A DNA stretch of 64,000 bases from Opitutaceae bacterium EW11 (GCA_003054665.1 QAYY01000003.1:636486-700485), one strand, 5' to 3'. Positions 35,447 to 45,484 are shown, numbered from the stretch's first letter. Notes: generated by a model not told the origin, from the sequence alone. Made by a program: numbers and translations.

Positions 35447-37908
35447 CGTTCCGAATCGAACGCGACGGTCTTCGCGTTTCCGGGGGCGAGTTCGATTTCC
35501 CGGGTTTGGGAACCGAATCTCACGACCGTCTTTTTCCCGCCGACGCTGCGAACCGAGATCGACGTGGGGTGGCTGTCGCGCCAGGCGACGTCCACTTCGA
35601 AACCGCCACGGGCGCGCAAGCCGCGCACTTCGCCTTCCGGCCAGGCCGGGGGCAACGCGGGGAGAATCTGGATTTCGCCGGGACGGCTTTGAACGAGCAT
35701 CTCGGCGATGGCCGCAGCGCCGCCAAAGTTTCCGTCGATTTGGAAGGGCGGATGAGCGTCGAAGAGGTTCGGATACGTGCCGCCGGTCCAATGGCTGCTG
35801 CCCGGCTGCGCCGCGGCGGGCGTGAGATGGGCGACAAGCAGCCGGTGTGCGCGGGCTCCGTCCTGGAGACGGGCCCACATCGCGAGCTTCATCGCGAGAC
35901 TCCAGCCGGTGCCGGCATCGCCGCGCACGTCGAGGGACTTGCGGGCGGCGGCGGCGAGGTCGGGCGTGTGTGTCGGGTCGATTGCGTCTCCTGGATACAC
36001 ATCCCAGAGGTGGGCGACATGGCGGTGGTGAGGGTCTTCTTCGCGATACTCTTCGAGCCACTCCATGATCCGGCCGTCGGAGCCGATGCGTGTCGGCGCG
36101 AGGCGCTTTTCGGTCGATACAAGCTGATCGCGCAGCTCGGGATCCAGTCCGAGGACTTCGGCGGCCTGGCGCGTCGCCTGGAAGAGGTAGCGCAGCAGCT
36201 GCATGTCCGCGGTGGGGCCGAGGCAGACGTGGCCCGGCTTTCCGTCGGGGAGGAGGTAGGCGTTTTCCGGCGAATTCGAGGGCGCCGTGACGAGCCAGTG
36301 GTGTTTCGGCTCCTCGATCAGCATGTCGAGGTAGAAGAGCGACGCGCCCTTGAGAGCCGGGTAGGCTTGGGCGAGGAACTTCCGATCGCCCGTGAACAGG
36401 TAGTGATCCCAGAGGTGCTGACAGAGCCACGCCGAGCAGGAGACAGTCGAGCCCCAGCTTGCGGATTCGCCCGGAGAGGTGAAACCCCACGGATTCGCGA
36501 GGAGAAACGCGACCCAACCGCGGGCGTTGTAGTACGCCTTGGCCGTTTTGGCGCCAGGTTCGCGCAACGACTCGATCAGGGCGAAGAGCGGTTGGTGGAG
36601 TTCGGACAGGTTGCAGACCTCGGCCGGCCAGTAGTTCATCTGGACGTTAATGTTGAGATGCCAGTCGCCGTTCCACGGAGTCTGGATCGAATCGGCCCAG
36701 ATTCCCTGCAAGTTGGCCGGGAGGCCTCCCGGTCGCGACGACGAGATCAGGAGATAACGTCCGAAGTTGAAGTAGAGCGCGGCCAGCGACGGATCGGCTT
36801 GGCCGCTCGCGAAAACCCGCAGGCGCTCCGGAGCAGGCAAGCCGGCCTTTGCTGTATCGGAAACCCCGAGACGCAAATCGACGCGGTTGAAATAGCGGCG
36901 GTAGTCGGCGACGTGTTCGGCGCGGAGGACGTCGTAGGGCTTCGAGGCGGCGCCCTTCAGATCGGTTTCGGCTGCGGCCAGGGCGTTGGCGACATCGCGC
37001 CCGGCGAAGGTCCGAATATCCGTGGCTGCAGTGACGAAAAGAATCACGGAGTCGGCGCCGCGCACGCGCAGCGTGCCGTCGACCGCTTCCAGGGTTCCGC
37101 CCTTGGGAAGGGCCCGGACCCGCGCCGCGTAACGCACGCCCGTCCCACCCTCGCGGCCGTCGTTGAGCTGGCCCTGCATGAGCAAACCGTCGTTGGCCAC
37201 GACGGAGACCGCGGCGCGTTCCCGGCGCGAAAGACGGGCGTCGAACGAGATCTGCCCGGGCTTGTCGGCGGTGAGCCGCATCACGATCGCCTCCGCCGGA
37301 GCGCTGACCCAGAACTCGCGTTCGAAGCGAATGCCGGCCTGGGCGAAACTCACCCGGCAAATCGCGTTGGCCAGATCGAGTTCACGACGATAGTCCGTGG
37401 CGGCGGTGCCCGCGCCAGGCTGGACAAAGGTGACCCGGAGATCGCCGAGCGTCTGATAACATCCGTACGGCACATTCGCACCGGAACCGAGGCCCGAGCC
37501 TTTCCCGGCGCAGGTGAAGTGGGCATTCACCAACGCTTCCGCCTCCTCGTTTTTTCCTTCGAGCAAGAGCTGCCGGATTCGCGGCAGGGCTGCGGCCGCA
37601 TCCTTGCGGTCGGCATCCTGCGGCGAACCCGACCACATGCCGTTTTCGTTGAGAACAATCCGCTCTTCCGCGGGATCGCCGAAAACAGCGGCGCCCAGGC
37701 GACCGTTGCCGAGGGGCGTGGCTTCCACGAATTGGCGCGCCGGTTCCGATTGCCAGACGTAGCGGGACTCCGCGCGGGGTTCGGAGAGCGGTTCTTCGAC
37801 GGCGGGACCGGAGGCGTTTTTGAGGGCTGGCGCGGCGGCGAACAGAGTGCTGGAAACCAGCAGCCATGCGAAAGCAGGGTGGAGGAGGGACGGGGCGCGA
37901 AGTGACAT
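35443..37908 (-). CDS. GH95 alpha-L-fucosidase / alpha-L-galactosidase, secreted
   Basis: 821 residues with signal peptide (HPAFAWLLVSSTLFAAAPAL). GH95 signatures: FVEATPLGNGRLGAAVFGDPAEERIVLNENGMWSG at the N-terminus, LNINVQMNYWPAEVCNLSELHQPLFALI with the paired Asn, HRHVAHLWDVYPGDAI and HPPFQIDGNFGGAAAIAEML with the catalytic Asp. It is clearly diverged from the other GH95 (14180-16516), notably an insertion after the first Cys region (FTCAGKGSGLGSGANVPYGCYQ), so the two probably cleave different linkages. First gene of a two-gene minus-strand operon with the discoidin-bearing GH78; divergent from GH106. Confidence 0.9.
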   Translation of the reverse strand: MSLRAPSLLHPAFAWLLVSSTLFAAAPALKNASGPAVEEPLSEPRAESRYVWQSEPARQFVEATPLGNGRLGAAVFGDPAEERIVLNENGMWSGSPQDADRKDAAAALPRIRQLLLEGKNEEAEALVNAHFTCAGKGSGLGSGANVPYGCYQTLGDLRVTFVQPGAGTAATDYRRELDLANAICRVSFAQAGIRFEREFWVSAPAEAIVMRLTADKPGQISFDARLSRRERAAVSVVANDGLLMQGQLNDGREGGTGVRYAARVRALPKGGTLEAVDGTLRVRGADSVILFVTAATDIRTFAGRDVANALAAAETDLKGAASKPYDVLRAEHVADYRRYFNRVDLRLGVSDTAKAGLPAPERLRVFASGQADPSLAALYFNFGRYLLISSSRPGGLPANLQGIWADSIQTPWNGDWHLNINVQMNYWPAEVCNLSELHQPLFALIESLREPGAKTAKAYYNARGWVAFLLANPWGFTSPGESASWGSTVSCSAWLCQHLWDHYLFTGDRKFLAQAYPALKGASLFYLDMLIEEPKHHWLVTAPSNSPENAYLLPDGKPGHVCLGPTADMQLLRYLFQATRQAAEVLGLDPELRDQLVSTEKRLAPTRIGSDGRIMEWLEEYREEDPHHRHVAHLWDVYPGDAIDPTHTPDLAAAARKSLDVRGDAGTGWSLAMKLAMWARLQDGARAHRLLVAHLTPAAAQPGSSHWTGGTYPNLFDAHPPFQIDGNFGGAAAIAEMLVQSRPGEIQILPALPPAWPEGEVRGLRARGGFEVDVAWRDSHPTSISVRSVGGKKTVVRFGSQTREIELAPGNAKTVAFDSER

Positions 37909-38320
37909 GGGTGCGTGGGTTTTGGCGCGAGCGCCGGGAGATTTGTTGGGCGCAATCTGAGACCGTCCCTTAGCCCGAAGGGTGGCAAGTCGAAGGTTTC
38001 AGTCGGAGGTCGGCGCGGTGGAGCGGAAGCATCGTTTCTGGGGGGGGCGGAAAAGTGTTTCCACCAGATGTAGTCGGATATTGGACACGGCGGAGGAGGC
38101 CGGGGTATGCCCTCTCCCAGGCTACAGCCATCGTCTCCCTCCGGAAACAGACCGACCACCTTAGGATGCTGGCAGTAATTTCGTGGACCTTGGGAGACGT
38201 TTGCCGGTGGGTGCGTTATCCTACACCAGACTGAGGGGACCCCTCCTGAAGAAAGTCAGTCGCGCCGGGCTTGCCGGCCCAGAAACTCCTGCTCGAAGTG
38301 AACGAACGACGCTGAAACCC
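37909..38320. promoter_or_regulatory. Divergent intergenic region between GH95/GH78 operon and GH106/GH42 operon
   Basis: 412 bp with no convincing gene. It must carry divergent promoters. The only striking element is a short perfect palindrome GAGGGGACCCCTC (38233-38245), about 75 bp upstream of the GH106 start, which could be an operator. An in-frame upstream ATG for GH106 at 38183 lies here but gives no leader peptide. Confidence 0.4.
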
Positions 38321-41300
38321 ATGCCGCCCGCATTTCGCCGCCTCGTGTTTGGACTGGTGCTCGCGCTCGGAGCCTGCGCTGCCGTATCGAACGCGGGGCA
38401 GGGCGGCGATCGCTTGGAGGCGGCGTTTCGGACTCCGCCGCCCGAAGCCAAACCGTGGGTGTTTTGGTATTGGATGAATGCGAGTTCGTCGCGCGCCGGG
38501 ATCACCGCGGATCTGGAAGCGATGAAAGCCGTAGGAATCGGCGGCGCGCACCTCGTGCCGATTCACGGTGCGGCCAAGCCGTCCCTGTTCGAACCCACGG
38601 CGGAGCAGTTTTCTCCCTTGTGGTGGGACCACGTGGCATTTGCCGTCCGCGAAGCCGAACGCCTGGGACTGAAAATCGCGCTCCACGCGAGCGACGGCTA
38701 CGCGACGGCGGGCGGGCCTTGGGTCACTCCCGAGACTTCGATGCAGAAAGTCGTCTGGACGAAAACGCTCGTCGGCGGAGGCCAGCGGCTGGACCTGCAG
38801 CTGAGCCAGCCGGAGACAAACGAGGGTTATTACGAGGACATCTCTGTCGTAGCCGTTCCTGCTTGGGAGGGACAGAGCCTCGCAGCGAACCAGGGGCCGT
38901 CGGTCACGACCGACCGCCCGGGGCCCGCACCGCAGTTTCTCGCGGAGAAGACGGACCGTGTCTTCACCTTGGACCAGGCTGGCTGGGTCCTCCACACGTT
39001 TCCCGAACCGTTTGTCTGCCGGTCGATCACGCTCCGTGTGCCTCCGACGAAGGGCGTCCAGAATGCGACCTACCAGGCCAATCGGCTGCTGGTGGAGGCG
39101 AGTGAGGACGGGGAGCATTTCCGTCAGATTGCGCAACTGAAGCCGCCGCGGCATGGCTGGCAGGACGGAGACGGCGATACGACGCATGCGATCCCCGAAA
39201 CGAAGGCGCGGTATTTTCGTTTTCGCTACAATCCCGGTCGCGAGGAGGCTGGTGCCGAGGACATCGACAGCGCCAAGTGGAAGACCGTTTTGAAGCTTCG
39301 CGGTATCGAGCTGTCGTCGGAACCGCGGATCGACGATTTCGAAGGGAAATCGGGGCTCTCGTGGCGGATCTCGCCGTGGACCACGCCGGAGCAGTTGCCC
39401 GATCGCTTCTGCGTGCCGCTGCGGCGAATCGTCGATCTCACGGGTAAGATGACCCGCTCCGGCAAGCTCGACTGGGACGCTCCCGCCGGACGATGGATCG
39501 TTCTTCGGCTCGGGCATACTTCGACGGGCTATCGAAACGACACCGGCGGCGCGATGAAGGGATTGGAATGCGACAAGTTCGATGCCGCGGCGGCGAGGCA
39601 GGTCTTCGACCACTGGTTTCAGGCGATCGTCCGGCACGTCGGCCCGGAACTTGCCGGAAAGGCGGTGAAGGTCCTCCACGTGGATAGCTGGGAGTGTGGC
39701 AGCCAGAACTGGTCGCCGGTCTTTCGTTCGGAATTCCGACGCCGAAGAGGTTACGACCCGTTGCCGTTCCTGCCCGCGATGGCGGGGGTCCCGGTGGAGA
39801 GCGTGGAGACCACCGAGCGATTCCTCCGGGACGTTCGGGAAACGGGCTCCGACCTGATTCGGGAGAACTTTTTCGCGACGCTTCGCGAGCTGGCGCGCGC
39901 AAACGGCTGCACGTTCAGCGCCGAAAGCGTCGCCCCAGTCGGGGTCGTGGACAACCTCGCGATGTTCTCCGCCGTGGACACGCCGATGGGTGAATTCTGG
40001 CTGCGCAGCCCGACCCACGATAAACCCAACGATGTTCTCGACGCGGTTTCCGGAGCCCATGTGTACGGACACCCGATCGTGCAGGCGGAGGCCTTCACCG
40101 AGCTGCAGAACCAGTGGGACGAATCCCCCGCGCTGCTGAAACCGCTGGGCGACCGCAATCTCGCGCTCGGCGTGAACCGTTTCGTGTATCACGTTTTCGC
40201 GCACAACCCGTGGACCGATCGCCGGCCAGGAATGACGCTCGGTGGAGTCGGGCACTTCTTCCAGCGCGACCAGACCTGGTGGAAGCCGGGTGCGGCCTGG
40301 ATCCGGTACACGGAACGCTGCCAGGCCCTGCTGCAGCAGGGGACGCCGGTGGCCGACGTCGCGGTGTTCACCGGCGAGTTCGCTCCCCGCCGGGCCCTCC
40401 CGCCGTGGCGCCTGGCAGCGACGTTCCCCGGCATTCTTCCCGGCAACGACGCTCGACTCGATAAACGCCTCCTCGACGCAGCAGACTGGACGGATCCGCT
40501 GGGCGGATACAGTTGCGATTCGATCAACGCCGATGCGCTGCTCCGTCTCGCCGAGGTGAAGGACGGGCGGGTGGTCCTTCCAGGAGGCGCCAGTTACGCG
40601 CTGCTCGTCGTGCCGGCGAGAAACGCACTGATGCCCGAGGCCAACCTCCTCACCGCTGAAACACTCTTGAAGGTCGAGCGGTTGGTCGAGCAGGGCGCAA
40701 CCGTCCTGCTGGCGGAAAGACCGCGGTTCCTGCGATCCAATTCTGAGCGGGATGCGGACGACGCCGTTGCCCGGGCGCATCTGACGACTCTGTGGCCGGA
40801 AGACGTTCGTGGTGCCGGCGAACGCAGACTTGGACGAGGGCGGATTCTGTACGGACCCTACACCAGCGATTCGTTCGAGAAGATCGGAATTGCGCGGGAC
40901 GTCGCGTTGTCCGGACCGCCCGAGAGTCGCCCGGAGGGGTTGGCCTGGACTCACCGCACTCTCCCGGACGCCGAGTTCTATTTCGTTTCAAACCAACGGA
41001 GCGTTTGGCGCGACGTTTCCCTTTCATTCCGCACCGCCGGCCGTGTGCCGGAGCTCTGGGATCCCGTCACGGGCGCGATCCGCACGGTGCAACGCTGGCG
41101 AAGTGAGAACGGCCGCACGAGGTTGCCCGTGCGCTTGGCGCCGAACGGTTCGGTGTTTGTCGTTTTCCGTCATGCCACGAGCGAGAGCGGTGGCGCGGCG
41201 GGTGCGAACTGGGTCGAGACGCGTGCGTTGGAAACGCTCGATGGACCCTGGAACGTGAGCTTCTCGCCTGAGGTCGGCGGCCCTGCCGGCGTGTGGGAGT

Positions 41301-41710
41301 TCTCGAATCTGGTATCCTGGACCGAGCGCAAGGAACCGGGCATTCGGAACTATTCTGGAACGGCCATCTATACACGCTCGTTCCGCTGGAGCCCGGGCGC
41401 GGTCGGCGGAGCGCGCGTCTGGCTGGATCTCGGCGAAGTCCGGGATCTGGCCGCGGTGGCGATCAACGGCGTGCCGTGCGGCGTCGCTTGGACCGCTCCC
41501 TATCGCGTGGAGGTCACCTCGGCGCTGCGGCCCGGAATCAACAATCTCCGCATCGAGGTGACGAATACGTGGTTCAACCGACTGGCGGGCGACAGCGGAT
41601 TGCCAGCGGAACAGCGAGTGACGTTCACCACCGCGCCAGATCGCACCAAAGGAAAACCTCTGCTGGCGGCGGGTCTGCTCGGTCCGGTGACCATACAGGT
41701 CGAACAATAG
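38321..41710 (+). CDS. GH106 alpha-L-rhamnosidase, secreted
   Basis: About 1129 residues with a lipoprotein-like or ordinary signal peptide (LVFGLVLALGACAAVSNAGQ; LGAC could be a lipobox). The N-terminal TIM-barrel region matches GH106: FRTPPPEAKPWVFWYWMNASSSRAGITADLEAMKAVGIGGAHLV, WWDHVAFAVREAERLGLKIALHASDGYATAGGPWVTPE and KVLHVDSWECGSQNWSPVFRSEFRRRRGYDP (Glu of WECG is a likely catalytic residue). GVNRFVYHVFAHNPWTDRRPGMTLGG is also conserved. The C-terminus is a beta-sandwich module (VWLDLGEVRDLAAVAINGVPCGVAWTAPYRVEVTSAL) of the GH2-type sugar-binding sort. GH106 enzymes remove alpha-L-rhamnose from rhamnogalacturonan II and related glycans. Followed after 21 bp by GH42. Confidence 0.88.
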   Translation: MPPAFRRLVFGLVLALGACAAVSNAGQGGDRLEAAFRTPPPEAKPWVFWYWMNASSSRAGITADLEAMKAVGIGGAHLVPIHGAAKPSLFEPTAEQFSPLWWDHVAFAVREAERLGLKIALHASDGYATAGGPWVTPETSMQKVVWTKTLVGGGQRLDLQLSQPETNEGYYEDISVVAVPAWEGQSLAANQGPSVTTDRPGPAPQFLAEKTDRVFTLDQAGWVLHTFPEPFVCRSITLRVPPTKGVQNATYQANRLLVEASEDGEHFRQIAQLKPPRHGWQDGDGDTTHAIPETKARYFRFRYNPGREEAGAEDIDSAKWKTVLKLRGIELSSEPRIDDFEGKSGLSWRISPWTTPEQLPDRFCVPLRRIVDLTGKMTRSGKLDWDAPAGRWIVLRLGHTSTGYRNDTGGAMKGLECDKFDAAAARQVFDHWFQAIVRHVGPELAGKAVKVLHVDSWECGSQNWSPVFRSEFRRRRGYDPLPFLPAMAGVPVESVETTERFLRDVRETGSDLIRENFFATLRELARANGCTFSAESVAPVGVVDNLAMFSAVDTPMGEFWLRSPTHDKPNDVLDAVSGAHVYGHPIVQAEAFTELQNQWDESPALLKPLGDRNLALGVNRFVYHVFAHNPWTDRRPGMTLGGVGHFFQRDQTWWKPGAAWIRYTERCQALLQQGTPVADVAVFTGEFAPRRALPPWRLAATFPGILPGNDARLDKRLLDAADWTDPLGGYSCDSINADALLRLAEVKDGRVVLPGGASYALLVVPARNALMPEANLLTAETLLKVERLVEQGATVLLAERPRFLRSNSERDADDAVARAHLTTLWPEDVRGAGERRLGRGRILYGPYTSDSFEKIGIARDVALSGPPESRPEGLAWTHRTLPDAEFYFVSNQRSVWRDVSLSFRTAGRVPELWDPVTGAIRTVQRWRSENGRTRLPVRLAPNGSVFVVFRHATSESGGAAGANWVETRALETLDGPWNVSFSPEVGGPAGVWEFSNLVSWTERKEPGIRNYSGTAIYTRSFRWSPGAVGGARVWLDLGEVRDLAAVAINGVPCGVAWTAPYRVEVTSALRPGINNLRIEVTNTWFNRLAGDSGLPAEQRVTFTTAPDRTKGKPLLAAGLLGPVTIQVEQ

Positions 41711-41731
41711 TCTTTCATCCTCCCCATCTCC

Positions 41732-43819
41732 ATGAAACGCGTGCTCTGTTTCCTTTTCGCGGCGGTCTCGATCGGTGCTCTTTCGGCTGGGCTTGCCCGG
41801 GCGGAGACCGGGAGCCGGGCGGCGCCGGTGAAGTCCGGTCCCGCGATCGCGCTTGGGTCCGCTTGGTATCCCGAGCAGTGGCCCGAGGCCGTCTGGGAGA
41901 AGGATCTCGCCCTGATGGAGGCGGCGGGGATGAACATGGTCCGCGTCGGTGAATTTGCGTGGAGCAGTCTCGAACCGGAGGAGGGGCGGTTCACGCTCGA
42001 CTGGCTCGAACGGGCCATCGATGCGGCCGCGAAACACCATCTGGTCGTGGTGCTCGGTACGCCGACCGACGCCCCGCCGGCCTGGCTCACGAGCAAATAC
42101 CCGGAGACCTTGCGCGTGGACGAAACGGGGCGGCGGATGCAGCACGGCTCGCGACGCCAGTTTTCCTACACGAGCGCGAAATACCGCGAGCTATGCCGGA
42201 CCATCGTGGAGCAGCTGGCGCAGCGCTTTGGGCACGACGCCAACGTCATCGGCTGGCAGATCGGCAACGAGTACACCGAGGACTCGTTCGATGCCGAATC
42301 GATCCGGCTCTTCCACGCCTGGCTAAAGGAGAAATACGGCTCGATCGAGCAGCTCAACCGCCAGTGGGTGACCGCGTATTGGAGTCAGACCTACGATACC
42401 TGGGAGCAGATTCCGATGAGCACGGGCCGGGGGAATCCCGGCTTGATGCTCGATTACAAGCGGTTCGTCACGGACCAATGGCGCAGCTTTCAGAAAAACC
42501 AGCTGGACGTCATCCGCCGTCACGCGGACCGGCGGCAGTTCGTGACCACGAATCTCGGCGGGCTTGGCTGGGCGAATCGGTTCAACCGGAGGGAAATCGC
42601 TGCGGATCTCGATTTGATTTCGTGGGACAACTATGTCGGATCGGGTCACATCGAGCCGTACCGCAACGGCGCTACCCACGACCTGGTGCGCGGCTGGCGG
42701 CGTCAGAATTTCTGGGTCATGGAGATTCAGCCCGGATTCGTCGATTGGGCGGGCGTGAGCAACTCGCTCGACAAGGGAGAAACGCGTGCCCTGGTCTGGT
42801 CCGCCATCGGTCACGGCGCCGACGGCATTGCGTTCTGGCAGTGGCGGAGCGCGCTCAACGGTCAGGAGCAGTACCACGGCGCGATCGTGGGTCCGGACGG
42901 CAAACCGCTTCCGCTCTACGGCGAAGTTAAGCAGTTGAGCGGGGATCTGGCGAAGGTGGCGCAGTTGCTCTCGGGGACAAAGTCGGAATCGGAAGTGGCG
43001 CTGTTGCATGACTACGACAGCCGCTGGGCGATCGACTTCAACCGCTTCTCGAACCGGTACGACCAATTGGCGGTGCTGGTGGACTACTACCACGCGTTGC
43101 GCGACCGGACTCAGTCGGTGGACATCGTGGATCCGCTGTCTCCGCTCGAGGGCTACAAACTGGTCGTCGCTCCGAGCTTGAACGTCGTCTCCGAAGCGAC
43201 GGCGCGTCACCTGGTGCGGTACGTCGAACAAGGCGGACATCTCGTGCTGGGACCGCGCTCCGGGATGAAAAACGAGTTCAACGCGCTCAACGTCCAGCGT
43301 CAGCCGGGACCGCTGGTTTCAGCGCTTGGCGCGAGAGTGGAGCAGTTCTACGCGCTGCTCGACGATGCGCCGGTGTCAGGTGCCTGGGGCGACGGCAAGG
43401 CGACGGTGTGGGCCGAGTACTTTTCCGAACTGGAACCGGGAGTTCTGGTGCCGCTCCGTTACGGAAAATGCAACGGCTGGCTCGACGGGCAGCCTGCTGC
43501 GGTTACGCGCAAGCTCGGGAAGGGAACGATCACGTACCTCGGTGCGGCGCTCGACCCGGCGTTGATGGCGCGGATCGCGGAACAGTGGGTGCGCGACGCC
43601 GGCGTGCCGGACCACACGCTTCCGGCTCCGGCCGGCGTCGAGGTTTGTCGACGCGTGGGAGCCGATCGCGAGCTGTATGTCCTGATCAACCACGCGTCGA
43701 AGTCCGTCCGCGTGGAGTTGCCGGAGGAGATGCAGGACGTGCTTCAAGGCGGCCCAACGCGGGCCGTCGAACTCGACGGACGCGGCGTGGGAGTGATCAG
43801 CCGCCCGACGCGGAAGTGA
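41732..43819 (+). CDS. GH42 beta-galactosidase, secreted
   Basis: 695 residues with signal peptide (LCFLFAAVSIGALSAGLARAE). The GH42 TIM barrel is complete: LGSAWYPEQWPEAVWEKDLALMEAAGMNMVRVGEFAWSSLEP, GTPTDAPPAWLTSKYPE, GWQIGNEYTED (acid/base Glu ~180) and FWVMEIQPGFVDW (nucleophile Glu ~331). A trimerisation/ATPase-like domain (DRTQSVDIVDPLSPLEGYKLVVAPSLNVVSEATARHLVRYVEQGGHLVLGPRSG) and a small C-terminal domain follow. It would hydrolyse beta-D-galactosides or alpha-L-arabinopyranosides from pectic side chains. Its signal peptide is unusual, since many GH42 enzymes are cytoplasmic. Confidence 0.92.
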   Translation: MKRVLCFLFAAVSIGALSAGLARAETGSRAAPVKSGPAIALGSAWYPEQWPEAVWEKDLALMEAAGMNMVRVGEFAWSSLEPEEGRFTLDWLERAIDAAAKHHLVVVLGTPTDAPPAWLTSKYPETLRVDETGRRMQHGSRRQFSYTSAKYRELCRTIVEQLAQRFGHDANVIGWQIGNEYTEDSFDAESIRLFHAWLKEKYGSIEQLNRQWVTAYWSQTYDTWEQIPMSTGRGNPGLMLDYKRFVTDQWRSFQKNQLDVIRRHADRRQFVTTNLGGLGWANRFNRREIAADLDLISWDNYVGSGHIEPYRNGATHDLVRGWRRQNFWVMEIQPGFVDWAGVSNSLDKGETRALVWSAIGHGADGIAFWQWRSALNGQEQYHGAIVGPDGKPLPLYGEVKQLSGDLAKVAQLLSGTKSESEVALLHDYDSRWAIDFNRFSNRYDQLAVLVDYYHALRDRTQSVDIVDPLSPLEGYKLVVAPSLNVVSEATARHLVRYVEQGGHLVLGPRSGMKNEFNALNVQRQPGPLVSALGARVEQFYALLDDAPVSGAWGDGKATVWAEYFSELEPGVLVPLRYGKCNGWLDGQPAAVTRKLGKGTITYLGAALDPALMARIAEQWVRDAGVPDHTLPAPAGVEVCRRVGADRELYVLINHASKSVRVELPEEMQDVLQGGPTRAVELDGRGVGVISRPTRK

Positions 43820-43832
43820 TCCTGGGAGGAAT

Positions 43833-43848
43833 GCGCCCCGACAGGCGC
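43833..43848. terminator. Hairpin between convergent GH42 and esterase genes
   Basis: GCGCC (43833-43837) pairs with GGCGC (43844-43848) in the 53-bp gap, with further G/C pairing possible around it. No T tract; weak candidate for a shared terminator. Confidence 0.3.
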
Positions 43849-43872
43849 CCCCCCGGATTCCGTACGCTTCGC

Positions 43873-45372
43873 TCAGTTTTTCTTTTCCCGCAGGAGAGCG
43901 ACGGGCCAGTTGTCCGTTCTGAACGGCACGGCAGGAAGTCCGGCTCCGTTTTCCAGATTCGGTAGTGCGGTCTCGCGCCAGGCAAAGCGGGCGGCTACGG
44001 GGTGGGGAACCTCGGGCGAAGAGACGATCACCGTTTTTCCCTCGACGACTGCTGCTGCCGGGTGGAACACGCGGTCTTCGTCGGCGATGGAGAACTCGGT
44101 CAACGGCTTGCCGTCGCGACTGTGCAAGCCTTCGGCGTGGCTGAATGCGAGCACGAGCCGACCGGTGTTGTCAGCGGAGGCTTTGTCGAAGCGAGGACCG
44201 TGGGCGACGACGTCATTGCGACCATAGGTCTCGGCGAGCGCCAGTTTCGCGAAACGGATACCGACGTCGCGTTTGTCGACGGGGTGAATGTCGCGAACGT
44301 TGGCCACCAAGTCCGTGGTTACGATCAGACCGGTCTTGGGCACATCGAGCGCCGCGATCTGCGCTTCCCAGAAAGCCGGCAGCGCCTCGGGCGTGAGCGG
44401 CTTCGGGAATTTCTGTCGCGTGGAGTAGTCGAACGGCGCAATCAGCGCGTAGTAGAACGGCAGGTCGTCGTCGCCCCACGCCTTCCGCCAGAAGCCGACC
44501 AGCGCGCGCAGCTTCGTCGTGTAGCTCGGGCCGCAGTCAGCCATCATGCAATTCGCTTCGCCCTGGTACCAGAGGAACCCTCGCAGGGCGTAGGGTGTGA
44601 AGGGCTTCACCATCGACGTGTAGAGTTCGGTCGCCTGGACGCCTTTCACCCATGCGGGAATCTCGGTTTTCTCCACGCCCTTGAGCTCAGGGGTTTCGGC
44701 AAACGCCTCCGGAGGAAGCCAGGCCTCGATCTGTGTCCCTCCGAAGCTGGAGTGTATCAGGCCGATCGGTACATCCTTCAGGGCTGCGAGAAGCTCGCGC
44801 CCGAAGACATAGCCCGCGGCGGAAAACTGGGAGTCGCGGAGCGAAGCCGGAGTCGAGCGAACCCACTGGAGTACCGCGGGCTTGTTGCCTGCCACTCCGG
44901 AATGCGGGACCTGGAAAAGCCGGAGATTTGGACGGTCGGCGGCGGCGAATTCGCCGTCGGAGTGCTCAGTGGGCTGCTGTCCCTTCCGCGGACCGAACGG
45001 TTTTTCCATGTTCGACTGGCCGGAGCAGAACCACACGTCGCCGACCAGGACGTCGGAGAACGTAAGCGCGTTTTCGCCGCGAACGATGAGCGCTCGCGGT
45101 TCGGTGCTGGCTGTGAGGGCAGAAAGGGAGACGCGCCAGCGACCCTGGTCGTCGGCTTTCGTCGTTTTCACCTCGTCGGCAAACTCAACGCTGACCGACT
45201 CGCCAGGCTGGGCCTCGCCCCAGACCGGCACGGTCTTCCCCCGTTGAAGAACCATGTGATCGCCGAAAATCGCGGGACAGCGAACCTCTGCGGAGAGCGT
45301 CGCGGAAAAGGCGATACAGAGCGCAAGACCGGCGGCGCAGCGGGCGGTTGTGATCGGGGCGAAGACGGGCAT
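43873..45372 (-). CDS. SGNH-type sialate O-acetylesterase-like carbohydrate esterase, secreted
   Basis: About 499 residues from the ATG at 45372, with leader TTARCAAGLALCIAFSATLSAE. The SASA/CE family motifs are clear: block I GDVWFCSGQSNMEKPF (nucleophile Ser in GQSNM), LIHSSFGGTQIEAWLPPEAF, ALRGFLWYQGEANC and the terminal D-x-x-H block as DIHPVDKRDVGIRFAKLAL. N-terminal beta segment IFGDHMVLQRGKTVPVWGEAQPGESVSVEF is typical of the secreted subgroup. It would remove O-acetyl groups that decorate pectic sugars before glycosidases act. Upstream ATGs at 45450 and 45486 overlap the divergent protease gene's start region and give no better leader. Convergent with GH42, so transcribed separately. 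Confidence 0.88.
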   Translation of the reverse strand: MPVFAPITTARCAAGLALCIAFSATLSAEVRCPAIFGDHMVLQRGKTVPVWGEAQPGESVSVEFADEVKTTKADDQGRWRVSLSALTASTEPRALIVRGENALTFSDVLVGDVWFCSGQSNMEKPFGPRKGQQPTEHSDGEFAAADRPNLRLFQVPHSGVAGNKPAVLQWVRSTPASLRDSQFSAAGYVFGRELLAALKDVPIGLIHSSFGGTQIEAWLPPEAFAETPELKGVEKTEIPAWVKGVQATELYTSMVKPFTPYALRGFLWYQGEANCMMADCGPSYTTKLRALVGFWRKAWGDDDLPFYYALIAPFDYSTRQKFPKPLTPEALPAFWEAQIAALDVPKTGLIVTTDLVANVRDIHPVDKRDVGIRFAKLALAETYGRNDVVAHGPRFDKASADNTGRLVLAFSHAEGLHSRDGKPLTEFSIADEDRVFHPAAAVVEGKTVIVSSPEVPHPVAARFAWRETALPNLENGAGLPAVPFRTDNWPVALLREKKN

Positions 45373-45484
45373 TCCGCGATGCTGAAGGCCGTGACGGAGG
45401 CATCCAGCCGAATGTGCGCCCGAAGCCGCCGCGTGGGGGGCCGTTTGCATAATGGGATCTCTTCCACTCATTGCGCAGATAATC

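Noticed and set aside
35447..36517. In-frame extension of the minus-strand GH78 to a 1456-residue protein
   Set aside because: The extension lies entirely inside the GH95 gene in another frame, is Arg/Pro/Gly-rich and low in complexity, and a GTG overlapping the GH95 stop gives a natural start at 35446.
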